From the NCBI GenBank assembly GCA_047974325.1, contig JBKECE010000124.1:1-8838 (forward strand): a stretch of DNA of 8,838 nucleotides, read 5' to 3'. Positions within the stretch are counted from its first letter, which is position 1; every line of letters begins with the position of its first letter. This document shows, in pieces, positions 1 to 6,832 of this stretch. Source of the DNA: QVMP01 sp047974325. GTDB lineage: Bacteria; Bacteroidota; Bacteroidia; Bacteroidales; Dysgonomonadaceae. Made by a program: the position numbers and the translations under genes. Under the pieces are notes generated by a model that did not search any database, was not told the origin of the DNA, and saw only the letters and a program-made list of their open reading frames with translations.

Positions 1-456
1 TTCGGGAATAGATAAATCCAGTTCCTCCGTTATCAAAAACCGCCTTAACTGATAAGGACTTGTAAAGTCAGGAATGCTATCACCATTAAAATCCAATTTT
101 ATCCAGTTATTGAAATTATCATCATTTATGGGGAAAAGCCGCCCTGTTGGTTTACCATCTTTATCTTTTGCCCTATCATAATGTACCCATTTTTCTAAAT
201 TCTCTTTATCCAGTGGACAAAATCCTAATTCGACCAGCACTTTCAGGGTTTCCCATTTTCGGTATCTGCGGGCATTATACAACCGGCGCGAGGAACGGTG
301 CTTTGTGCGTTCGGCAGCATATGAAAATTCACCGGACTTTCCTTCTCCGACACCCTTTTTGAAAGTATAAACACCATACCAGGAAAAGGCGTCATTTTCT
401 CTTAATGCCAGACCGATGGAATTTGTACCCAAATCAACTCCTAAGATTTTTTCCAT
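1..456 (-). CDS. cas9: Type II CRISPR-Cas9 endonuclease, N-terminal 152 residues (3' end outside window)
   Basis: RNA-guided DNA endonuclease of a type II CRISPR system, acting in the cytoplasm with a crRNA:tracrRNA pair. The reading frame is open from ATG at 454-456 to base 1. Residues 1-19 are the RuvC-I motif (ILGVDLGTNSIGLAL), with catalytic Asp8 present. Residues about 49-70 are the Arg-rich bridge helix (AERTKHRSSRRLYNARRYRK), followed by the start of the REC lobe. The bridge-helix wording is that of the large Bacteroidales Cas9 group, usually assigned to II-C; the subtype is an inference because HNH, RuvC-II/III and any cas1/cas2 lie outside the window. The ATG is chosen because the RuvC-I strand starts at residue 4, as in the family. 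No strong Shine-Dalgarno is seen, which is normal for Bacteroidota. A divergent tracrRNA lies directly upstream. Confidence 0.95.
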   Translation of the reverse strand, partial: MEKILGVDLGTNSIGLALRENDAFSWYGVYTFKKGVGEGKSGEFSYAAERTKHRSSRRLYNARRYRKWETLKVLVELGFCPLDKENLEKWVHYDRAKDKDGKPTGRLFPINDDNFNNWIKLDFNGDSIPDFTSPYQLRRFLITEELDLSIPE

Positions 457-472
457 AATATTTACTTCTATC

Positions 473-503
473 TTGTTTGAATTAAAAACATTTTATATTT
501 TTG
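473..503 (+). promoter_or_regulatory. Bacteroidota-type promoter for tracr1
   Basis: TATTTTTG at 496-503 matches the -7 consensus TAnnTTTG exactly. TTG at 473-475 lies 20 bases upstream, and TTTG at 476-479 is an alternative -33 element with a 16-base gap. The predicted start of transcription is about 507-510, just where complementarity to a Bacteroidales type II repeat begins. That coincidence supports both calls. Confidence 0.7.
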
Positions 504-507
504 TAAT

Positions 508-596
508 CATAAGATACAATGTGAAAGACTTTTCACAACAAGGCTATAAGCCGAAGAATTTCTTAATCCTGCGTACTCCGTGGGATTTTTATTTTA
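508..596 (+). ncRNA. tracrRNA (tracr1) of the adjacent cas9
   Basis: Trans-activating crRNA, which pairs with CRISPR repeats and docks the guide on Cas9. Seen in order: an anti-repeat at 511-539 whose reverse complement starts GTTGTGA, continues CTTTCA and reaches TATCTT; a nexus hairpin with stem GGCT/AGCC at 542-552 in the context AAGG...CCG; and a terminator hairpin with a U tail. From memory, Bacteroides type II repeats begin GTTGTGATTTGCTTTCA and contain GTATCTT, which fits this anti-repeat with a small internal bulge. Length is about 90 nt. It is transcribed divergently from cas9, starting within about 50 bp of the cas9 ATG. The anti-repeat also contains a self-complementary pair, GTGAAA 521-526 and TTTCAC 531-536. 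The array itself is outside the window, so the pairing cannot be confirmed here. Confidence 0.85.
565..595 (+). terminator. Intrinsic terminator of tracr1
   Basis: Stem 566-573 (ATCCTGCG) pairs with 579-586 (CGTGGGAT) over eight pairs including two G-U wobbles, around loop TACTC, and is followed by TTTTTATTTT. It forms the 3' hairpin of tracr1. Confidence 0.8.
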
Positions 597-673
597 ACCC
601 ACTTATCTCGACTTCATTTACCAGTGCCTACCGATACTGTTGTGTCTAAGTACAGACCTAATATCTTTTTCAT
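597..673 (-). pseudogene. Fossil 5' end of a second cas9
   Basis: From ATG at 671-673 the frame reads MKKILGL, then YLDTTVSVGTGK and a stop at 614-616. The nucleotides fit a normal Cas9 start (MKKILGLDLGTNSIGWALVN) if two single-base deletions are allowed, one around 638-643 and one around 627-631. With them restored, NSIG, W and ALVNE follow in register, and the frame runs on as VEISGLK to about 597. The catalytic Asp codon (GAC) has become TAC and a Gly has become Asp. The fragment stops abruptly at the end of the tracr1 terminator. It has the same position and orientation relative to tracr2 as the intact cas9 has to tracr1. Only about 25 codons survive, so this rests on a short but very specific motif in the right context. 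The intact parent sequence is my reconstruction. Confidence 0.7.
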
Positions 674-737
674 AATCTAATAATTAACTTTTAAAGGTAA
701 TTATTTTTAACAACCATAAGAGTTTTCTGAATAAAAA

Positions 738-836
738 AAGTATTTCTATAGAAATTAAGAATTGAAAGCTTATCACAATAAGGATTATTCCGTTGTGAAA
801 ACATTTAAGGCGGGAAGTAATTTCTCGCCTTTCTTT
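738..836 (+). ncRNA. Second tracrRNA-like gene (tracr2)
   Basis: It has the same order of parts as tracr1. An anti-repeat at about 741-778 has a reverse complement beginning ATTGTGATAAGCTTTCAATT, again close to the Bacteroidales repeat start GTTGTGATTTGCTTTCA. A nexus AAGG...CCG at 780-792 has stem GGA/TCC. An additional pairing CACAA 774-778 with TTGTG 793-797 is possible. Then comes AAAAC, a 10-bp hairpin and a U-rich tail. Outside these signatures it differs greatly from tracr1, so it is not a recent duplicate. No exact TAnnTTTG promoter is visible upstream (TAACTTTT near 684-691 has one mismatch but lies too far away), so the 5' end is uncertain and expression is open. It lies upstream of and divergent from the fossil cas9, which was probably its original partner, and its 3' end converges on the Ca2+-ATPase gene. 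Confidence 0.75.
807..836 (+). terminator. Intrinsic terminator of tracr2
   Basis: Stem 807-816 (AAGGCGGGAA) pairs with 822-831 (TTCTCGCCTT) over ten pairs including one G-U, around loop GTAAT. It is followed by TTCTTTATTGT. It sits 50 bases beyond the stop of the convergent ATPase gene. On the minus strand the stem is followed by only two T residues, so it is best read as a plus-strand terminator. Confidence 0.75.
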
Positions 837-884
837 ATTGTATTTCAAAAACCCAAACAAGCAAGCAGATCTTCTCTTGATATC

Positions 885-3824
885 TTACTTCTTAAACAAT
901 CTTGAAATCTCGCCAATCCATAGGACAAGAGAAGTTCCAGCTATTATAATTATCCAATCTCTCAACTGCAAAGGAACTGTTCGAAACACTTCCCCTCCGA
1001 ATGTTACTATCAAGATTTGCCCTACTAGAATAACAAATGTAACAACGATAAAGCCTTTGCATTGATCTAGATCTCGAAAGGCTGACTTTCCTGTTTGAAA
1101 CGCTTTTGCATTAAACATATTCCAGAATTGAAGCATAACAAAAAACGTAAAAAAGAAAGAGAGCGAATAAGCTAATCTGTTAGATGTTTCTATATGACTA
1201 AATACTGTATCTACAAAAGATTGATTAGCTATCCCAAACATCATGGCCAACAAAATAACTACAAACGTAAGACCCACGAAAAGGATATTATTACGCATTG
1301 CCCGTGTAATAATAAAATCGCTATTTTTTCGTGGTTTCTCTTTCATTACATTTAAGTTCGGGGGTAATGAAGCCAGCGCTCCGGCAGCAAAAGTATCCAT
1401 TATCAAATTTACCCATAACATTTGAGTCACCGTCAAAGGTAAATCATGTCCAAATATAGAACCTAAAAATACAAGTAGAAGTGCTGCTACATTTATCGTC
1501 AACTGAAATAAGATGAAGCGTTGAATATTTTGATATAATGAACGTCCCCACATAACGGCTGTGGTGATACTACTAAAAGAATCATCCAAAAGAGTTATAT
1601 CACTGGCTTCTTTTGCAACAGACGTTCCGGATCCCATTGATAAACCTACGTTGGCGTGATTTAGTGCCGGAGCATCATTTGTCCCATCTCCAGTTACAGC
1701 AACAATTTCATTATTCTGTTGGAGTAATTGTACAAGCCTTTGCTTATCAGTCGGACGCGCACGGCACATTACCTTCAAATATTTTATCCGTTTTAATGCC
1801 TCAGAATCGGTAAGGTTCTCAAACTTCACACCTGTTATAATATTAGCTATATTATCGCTATTATTCCAAATGCCTATTTGCCGAGCCACTTCTTTTGCTG
1901 TTGCAGGTGTATCTCCTGTTACTATTTTTATATTTATACCTGCATTCAGACAATCATTTACCGCTTTGGGAACATCTTTTCTTACAGGGTCGGCTATCGC
2001 AGCTACCCCTAAGAAAGTTAAATTATTCTCAGATAAGCTTTTTACTATCTGAACGTTATCGTTTTCAACAATGTCTATTATTTTATAAGCAAAACCTAAG
2101 GTCCTCATTGCTTGATTCTGATATTCAAGCAGATTTTCTTCAATCGCGTGTTTAATCGTTTCGACAGGCTGAATACTATCATCTTCTGCTAACACATTAT
2201 TACATTGAGCCAAAACGATTTCAGGAGCGCCTTTTACATAAAGAATACGTTTATTTAATACGCTTGAGTCAACTATAGTAGCCATGTATTTCCGCTCTGT
2301 GGAAAAAGTCAACTGATCTACAACAACAGTATTTTCTCTCACTTCTAAATAGTTCACATCGTTATCATATAACCATAGCAATAAAGCCGCTTCTGTGGGA
2401 TTTCCCATAGTTTTGATACGCGATGAATCAGAGAAATCGAGGAAAGCGGTAGAATTGACGGCTATACTCTCTATAATAATATTACTGATTTCATTGTCAA
2501 CAAGTTTCTGATTTTTTAGATTTGAAAAACTTGTCTCCGATACTCTCATTTGATTTTGAGTTAACGTTCCTGTTTTGTCTGTGCATATGACAGTTGTCGC
2601 CCCCATTGTTTCACATGCGTGCATCTTTCTGACAAGATTATTAGTCTTTAGCATTCTCCTCATACTCAAAGCTAAGCTGAGAGTTACGCTCATAGGTAAA
2701 CCTTCGGGAACAGCTACAACTATCAAGGTAACAGCAATCATGAAATATTGAAGAATATGCCTTCCTGTTTCTATATCTATCCATGAATCAGGATTCATGG
2801 GGTTAACACCCATAATCCACCCTATTCCGGCTATAAACAGAAACAAAACTATACCTGTTAGTATCCATCTTATCCAACTCCCTTCCTCTATGCTCTTGGG
2901 AAGTTCTTTTTCTTTTCCCGCCAACTCGAAACCATCATATATAATAGGAAGCCAGACTTTTATTAATACTACCATTGAACTAATTAATACAGCAAATAAG
3001 AGCCCAAGTTGCCCTAGTGAATAGCTAATATTTCCACCAAAGATATCCTTAAAGAATAAAATCGCAAAAGTTAGAACTGCTAACGCAAGACCCACGACAC
3101 CAATAAATTTGGCTAATTTATCCAACTGCGAATTCAAAGGAGTTTCTTCCCCTGTCATTTCTGTGGATTTTACCGCAACCTTCCCATATTCGGTTTCATC
3201 TCCGACTTTTTCAATTTCAATAATACAATGTCCATCCATCACTTTAGTCCCTCTCATTAACTGATTAGAAGGGTAGGTTGCGTCCTTGTCAAATTCAGCA
3301 GGATTGATTGTCTTTTCAATAATTGGCTCTCCGGTTAAACAGGACTCATCAATTTGTAAAGAAATAGCTTCAATTAAAGTTCCATCGGCGGGAACTTCGT
3401 CGCCGGTTTCTAAAATGACAATATCACCAACAACTATATCCTGCTTTGGGACTTCGATAACATTTCCGTTCCGAATAACTTTTACAAGGATATCATCGTT
3501 TACTTGGTTCAATATATCAAACTTCTTATTTGCATCCATCTCGAACCAGAAAGCAACTCCGGTAGCAAGTAAAATAGCACAAAATATTCCTATGGTCTCC
3601 GCATAATGCCCAATCCCTGTAGTGATTTGTTCAAATATGGCTATACCGAGTGAAAGAAATGCTGCAATAATTAGTATTCGTACAATCGGGTCTTCGAATT
3701 TTTCGAGAAATAATTTCCACAATGGCTCCTTTGGTGGTGGAGTGAGAATGTTAAGTCCATGTTTTTGCCGGCTTTGTATAACCTGTTCGTCGGTTAACCC
3801 AATAAGGTGTTTTTTTGATTTCAT
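885..3824 (-). CDS. P-type Ca2+-transporting ATPase, PMCA type
   Basis: Inner-membrane pump that exports Ca2+ using ATP; 979 residues. Visible in order: N-terminal cation ATPase domain; actuator loop TGEP at 164-167; PEGLP in TM4 at 373-377; phosphorylation site DKTGT with Asp416; nucleotide domain with KGAPE at 531-535; TGD at 636-638; hinge GDGTNDAP at 712-719; TM5 QLTINV (774-779) and TM6 NLIMDT (806-811). The TM4 Glu, TM5 Asn and TM6 Asn/Asp set is that of plasma-membrane-type pumps with a single Ca2+ site. No calmodulin-binding tail is present. Between TM3 (about 240-258) and TM4 (about 358-378) are two extra hydrophobic stretches, about 270-296 and 319-340, which make the protein longer than many bacterial homologues of about 900 residues. 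It is the last gene of the operon, starting 16 nt after the kinase stop. Ca2+ specificity is inferred from motifs. Confidence 0.9.
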   Translation of the reverse strand: MKSKKHLIGLTDEQVIQSRQKHGLNILTPPPKEPLWKLFLEKFEDPIVRILIIAAFLSLGIAIFEQITTGIGHYAETIGIFCAILLATGVAFWFEMDANKKFDILNQVNDDILVKVIRNGNVIEVPKQDIVVGDIVILETGDEVPADGTLIEAISLQIDESCLTGEPIIEKTINPAEFDKDATYPSNQLMRGTKVMDGHCIIEIEKVGDETEYGKVAVKSTEMTGEETPLNSQLDKLAKFIGVVGLALAVLTFAILFFKDIFGGNISYSLGQLGLLFAVLISSMVVLIKVWLPIIYDGFELAGKEKELPKSIEEGSWIRWILTGIVLFLFIAGIGWIMGVNPMNPDSWIDIETGRHILQYFMIAVTLIVVAVPEGLPMSVTLSLALSMRRMLKTNNLVRKMHACETMGATTVICTDKTGTLTQNQMRVSETSFSNLKNQKLVDNEISNIIIESIAVNSTAFLDFSDSSRIKTMGNPTEAALLLWLYDNDVNYLEVRENTVVVDQLTFSTERKYMATIVDSSVLNKRILYVKGAPEIVLAQCNNVLAEDDSIQPVETIKHAIEENLLEYQNQAMRTLGFAYKIIDIVENDNVQIVKSLSENNLTFLGVAAIADPVRKDVPKAVNDCLNAGINIKIVTGDTPATAKEVARQIGIWNNSDNIANIITGVKFENLTDSEALKRIKYLKVMCRARPTDKQRLVQLLQQNNEIVAVTGDGTNDAPALNHANVGLSMGSGTSVAKEASDITLLDDSFSSITTAVMWGRSLYQNIQRFILFQLTINVAALLLVFLGSIFGHDLPLTVTQMLWVNLIMDTFAAGALASLPPNLNVMKEKPRKNSDFIITRAMRNNILFVGLTFVVILLAMMFGIANQSFVDTVFSHIETSNRLAYSLSFFFTFFVMLQFWNMFNAKAFQTGKSAFRDLDQCKGFIVVTFVILVGQILIVTFGGEVFRTVPLQLRDWIIIIAGTSLVLWIGEISRLFKK

Positions 3825-3840
3825 TATTTGAGTATGTTAA

Positions 3841-5370
3841 TTAAATACTAAGATTAGCTATTGAAACGATTGCAACTTTGCCTCCGGATTCTTTTGAGAA
3901 TAATATTCTTTTACCATCGGTCAACTCAATCATAGAGCCTTTGGGAATATCTTTATCTTCTGTAACATCTCTCATAGATGTTAACTGCTCATTTACAAAA
4001 ATCCATTTGCCATTGAAAAAAGAAAAATACCCTTGTCGTGCTTTTTGTAGATCAGTTAATTTCTCATTTCGTATTATATTCCTATTAGTATGCCATAGGT
4101 GTAGTGTAGTACTATTATAGATAACCAACCGTTGATTTTCCGGTTTCCATACGGTTGGTTTAAATTCATAATAGAAATCTAAAATTGGTATGCTTTGATT
4201 ATACTTTGTCCCGCAAAAAGGACAATAAACACTTTTAGTGTTAGTATATATAAACCATCTTTGTTCACATTTCGGATTGCTGCATTGTAATTTCAGATCA
4301 TCTGTTTTTATTAATGCTTGCTCCCAAGCATCGGCAGGAGGTCTGTCAATAGGATTATGTAATCCTTTGATGAATGCCTGATCAAATAATTCTTTTAAAT
4401 AAGGGCCTGTTATTGTGTAAGGTGTCTTCTTTAAATCAGTCCATGGATGATATTTACTGAGGTTATCATCGTATTCCCTCTTAAAGTTTTGGTTACTATG
4501 ATCAGTTGGATGTTCAACAAATAATGCTTTGGAACCCATCAACAATTCATCTTCTTTTTCCGAATCCATTACGCCGAAATAATTACCACCCCTTAATGGA
4601 TGTCGATATAAAAGATACATATATATCAATACGGCTAAGGCATGTAAGTCTGTTAAACGGTTAGGCAGTTTCCGATTCGGGTCATCCTTGTTAAGATGCT
4701 TTGTTGCCAATACTTCAGGAGCAATAAAATCTGCCGTGCCTATGACATCAGGAGGAAATTTGCCGGGAACGACAAGTCCATCAATATCAATTATATTTGC
4801 CCCGCAATTACCCGTCGGGTCAATAAGTACATTAGAATATGACAAGTCTGAGTGAGCAAGTCCGGCAGCATGTAATCGTTTTACTCCTCTTGCAATATTA
4901 ACGCAAACCTGAAAGTAATTGAGCCAGTTGCCTAACTCAGATGGATCTAACTTCGATTTGGACAAAGGTGCTCTAAATTTGGCACAAGCAAACCACTTTC
5001 CATTTTTTTCCTTGCCTTTTAGCAAATCATTAGAGGCGTAACCCTTTTTGAAGAAAAAACGTTTATCGTAGGCAGGAACAATTATTCCGATAAGACCATT
5101 TTGTTCGACAATATCATATGGCCAACAGTAAAGTGTTTTCCAGTAATCTCCTCCATCTCTATTGAAAAAGGCATCTTTATATTGTGTGACTATTAGTTTT
5201 AAGCGTTCTTTTGAGTTGAAGTCTTGCTTATCTCTATAAAAAGCGACAACATAAGATTTATCCGGACTAAAATATACATCTTTCATACCTCCTCTCATGG
5301 GGTCTCCATTATCAACATATTGGTATGTCTTTCCTGAATTTATAATAGATGATACAGTTTTTGTAGTCAT
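3841..5370 (-). CDS. Divergent protein kinase of the TerY-P triad, with C-terminal zinc ribbon
   Basis: Predicted Ser/Thr-type protein kinase, 509 residues from ATG at 5368-5370; an in-frame TTG two codons upstream is possible but less likely. Kinase fold about 20-350: degenerate Gly loop near RGGMKDVYF; catalytic loop HSDLSYSN at 173-180 with catalytic Asp175 and Asn180 kept and the usual Lys replaced by Ser; DIDG at 195-198 in place of DFG; APE at 217-219. At the beta-3 position VAFYRD has no VAxK lysine. A zinc ribbon follows (C363-x4-C368, C383-x2-C386), then about 120 residues rich in predicted beta strand that I do not recognise. The VWA, PP2C and kinase trio is the known TerY-P phosphorylation triad (Anantharaman, Iyer and Aravind). 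It starts 12 nt after the phosphatase stop. The substrate is unknown. Confidence 0.85.
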   Translation of the reverse strand: MTTKTVSSIINSGKTYQYVDNGDPMRGGMKDVYFSPDKSYVVAFYRDKQDFNSKERLKLIVTQYKDAFFNRDGGDYWKTLYCWPYDIVEQNGLIGIIVPAYDKRFFFKKGYASNDLLKGKEKNGKWFACAKFRAPLSKSKLDPSELGNWLNYFQVCVNIARGVKRLHAAGLAHSDLSYSNVLIDPTGNCGANIIDIDGLVVPGKFPPDVIGTADFIAPEVLATKHLNKDDPNRKLPNRLTDLHALAVLIYMYLLYRHPLRGGNYFGVMDSEKEDELLMGSKALFVEHPTDHSNQNFKREYDDNLSKYHPWTDLKKTPYTITGPYLKELFDQAFIKGLHNPIDRPPADAWEQALIKTDDLKLQCSNPKCEQRWFIYTNTKSVYCPFCGTKYNQSIPILDFYYEFKPTVWKPENQRLVIYNSTTLHLWHTNRNIIRNEKLTDLQKARQGYFSFFNGKWIFVNEQLTSMRDVTEDKDIPKGSMIELTDGKRILFSKESGGKVAIVSIANLSI

Positions 5371-5382
5371 AATCAATCTTTA

Positions 5383-6831
5383 TTAAAAAATTATAGCAAG
5401 AGTTCTATCATCATGATTCCCCGTACTCCAAAAATCCATCCAATCAGATAATTGTTGAGATATTTCTGTATTAGAGGGGTTCATTTCAACTGTTGCTTTG
5501 TCTTCGTTATTTCCGTTAAGGTCATCTATAAATTCTGCCCATTTTTCATCTCGTTCAAGATTAGCTTCAACCACAAACTTTGGATCATATATGCCATCAG
5601 TCATTAAGAACAAATATGAGAAATCAGCTACTTCCTGAAAATTAAAACGGGTTGCCATAGGATGTTCATTCGAATGAAAAATCTCAGGTTGTGTGATAAA
5701 TCTTGTACCTCCCCCAAATTCTCCGACATCGAGCCAATTCAATAATGTAACTGTATTTTCTCTACTTATTAATGCGATTGGACAATCTCCGACACCGAAT
5801 GTTAAGATTAAATATCCAAAATCATATTTTTTGAAGAGTGCAAAGATGAGGGTAGAATGAAAATAGTCTAAGAAGCTTTTTGCTTTAGGGTTGTCAAAAA
5901 GTTCAGGATTTGATTTGTATGTATCTTCTGCTAACTCTTTAATCTTTTTATGCACAAAAACAGTCGCTTTATACAGTATTTGTTTAGATAAATTTTTTGC
6001 TTCCAGAAGTATATCTTCATCCTTAGAGCTGATATATTCCTGTATTTTAAGTTCAAATTCCTTATCAGCATCAAAAGCTTCATCATTTTCGAAGAATTCT
6101 ACAATACTTTTGCAGGATACTTCAGATCCTTTTCTGGATAAAGAATAGCTCCCGGCTCCATCTGCAACCGCAACTACGGACCAGCCATTTTTTTCGATGT
6201 GTTTAAAGGCATAATCATCATCCCTGAATGTTCCTGCATTTTTATGAGAACGCCCTCTTTTCGATGCAACGACTATATGTTTTTCACCTAACTCACTAAA
6301 TGCGCAGGAATTATCATCTTTCCAGAATAGAGCATTTTGGTCGCTCGGAATGTCTTTCCAAAGAGTTTTAGGGTCGGGATTAACCAATAATGATATTGAT
6401 TTGGAATGTAATGGTTCTTCTTCCGATTCACAATCAATCTTGAATTTGAAGATAATCTTGAAGTCTCCGGATTTATCGGGGATTCCGGTTATGGTATTAG
6501 TGGAAATATCGAAATTGAGTCCAAAATCCAACAATCTGTCAATCTCATACGAAACAATATCTGCAAGATTATTCTTTTTTAAATCAACCGTATAGCTATA
6601 CTCTTTCCCTTCTATCGCATTTGGCAATGAAACTTGCTGGTCTATTATATCTAAAATTCTATTCTGTAAAGCCCAATTTTTCATAAGTTTGTTTTGATTG
6701 ATTGTAATCTGTTCAACTAAAGCGACGTTTGATTCATTTCTGGCGAATTTATCAAACTCGTCTTGTCTATTTCCGGAAATGGCTATACCCTTCTTCTCAA
6801 ATAGAGATTGTATATATAATCTTACATCCAT
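5383..6831 (-). CDS. PP2C-family protein phosphatase of the TerY-P triad, with N-terminal Ig-like domain
   Basis: Predicted metal-dependent Ser/Thr phosphatase that would reverse the action of the adjacent kinase; cytoplasmic, with no signal peptide; 482 residues. The N-terminal 1-60 is helical. About 66-150 looks like a putative Ig/cadherin-type module (LPNAIEGKEYSYTVDL, later NTITGIPDKSGDFKI), a wording seen in He_PIG-like repeats. The PP2C domain is about 190-482: RDDDYAF at 203-209, VADGAG with Asp224, GVGD with Asp349, TDG at 411-413 and a C-terminal HDDRT with Asp474/Asp475. All metal-site motifs are present, so the enzyme should be active. ATG at 6829-6831 lies one base after the TGA of the VWA gene, which suggests translational coupling. 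Very little room is left before the kinase gene, consistent with fixed stoichiometry. Confidence 0.88.
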   Translation of the reverse strand: MDVRLYIQSLFEKKGIAISGNRQDEFDKFARNESNVALVEQITINQNKLMKNWALQNRILDIIDQQVSLPNAIEGKEYSYTVDLKKNNLADIVSYEIDRLLDFGLNFDISTNTITGIPDKSGDFKIIFKFKIDCESEEEPLHSKSISLLVNPDPKTLWKDIPSDQNALFWKDDNSCAFSELGEKHIVVASKRGRSHKNAGTFRDDDYAFKHIEKNGWSVVAVADGAGSYSLSRKGSEVSCKSIVEFFENDEAFDADKEFELKIQEYISSKDEDILLEAKNLSKQILYKATVFVHKKIKELAEDTYKSNPELFDNPKAKSFLDYFHSTLIFALFKKYDFGYLILTFGVGDCPIALISRENTVTLLNWLDVGEFGGGTRFITQPEIFHSNEHPMATRFNFQEVADFSYLFLMTDGIYDPKFVVEANLERDEKWAEFIDDLNGNNEDKATVEMNPSNTEISQQLSDWMDFWSTGNHDDRTLAIIF

Positions 6832-6832
6832 G

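Noticed and set aside
521..536. GTGAAA/TTTCAC palindrome as a protein operator
   Set aside because: It lies wholly within the tracr1 anti-repeat, whose complementarity to the repeat accounts for it.
416..649. Plus-strand open frame of 77 codons
   Set aside because: It crosses the cas9 start, tracr1 and its terminator. The protein has no recognisable feature, and the RNA signals explain the sequence better.
1870..2155. Plus-strand open frames opposite the ATPase and triad genes
   Set aside because: They are antisense shadows of genes with clear family motifs and show no motif of their own.
5371..5376. Kinase start at the in-frame TTG two codons upstream
   Set aside because: The ATG at 5368-5370 is adjacent and a more common start, and nothing favours TTG.
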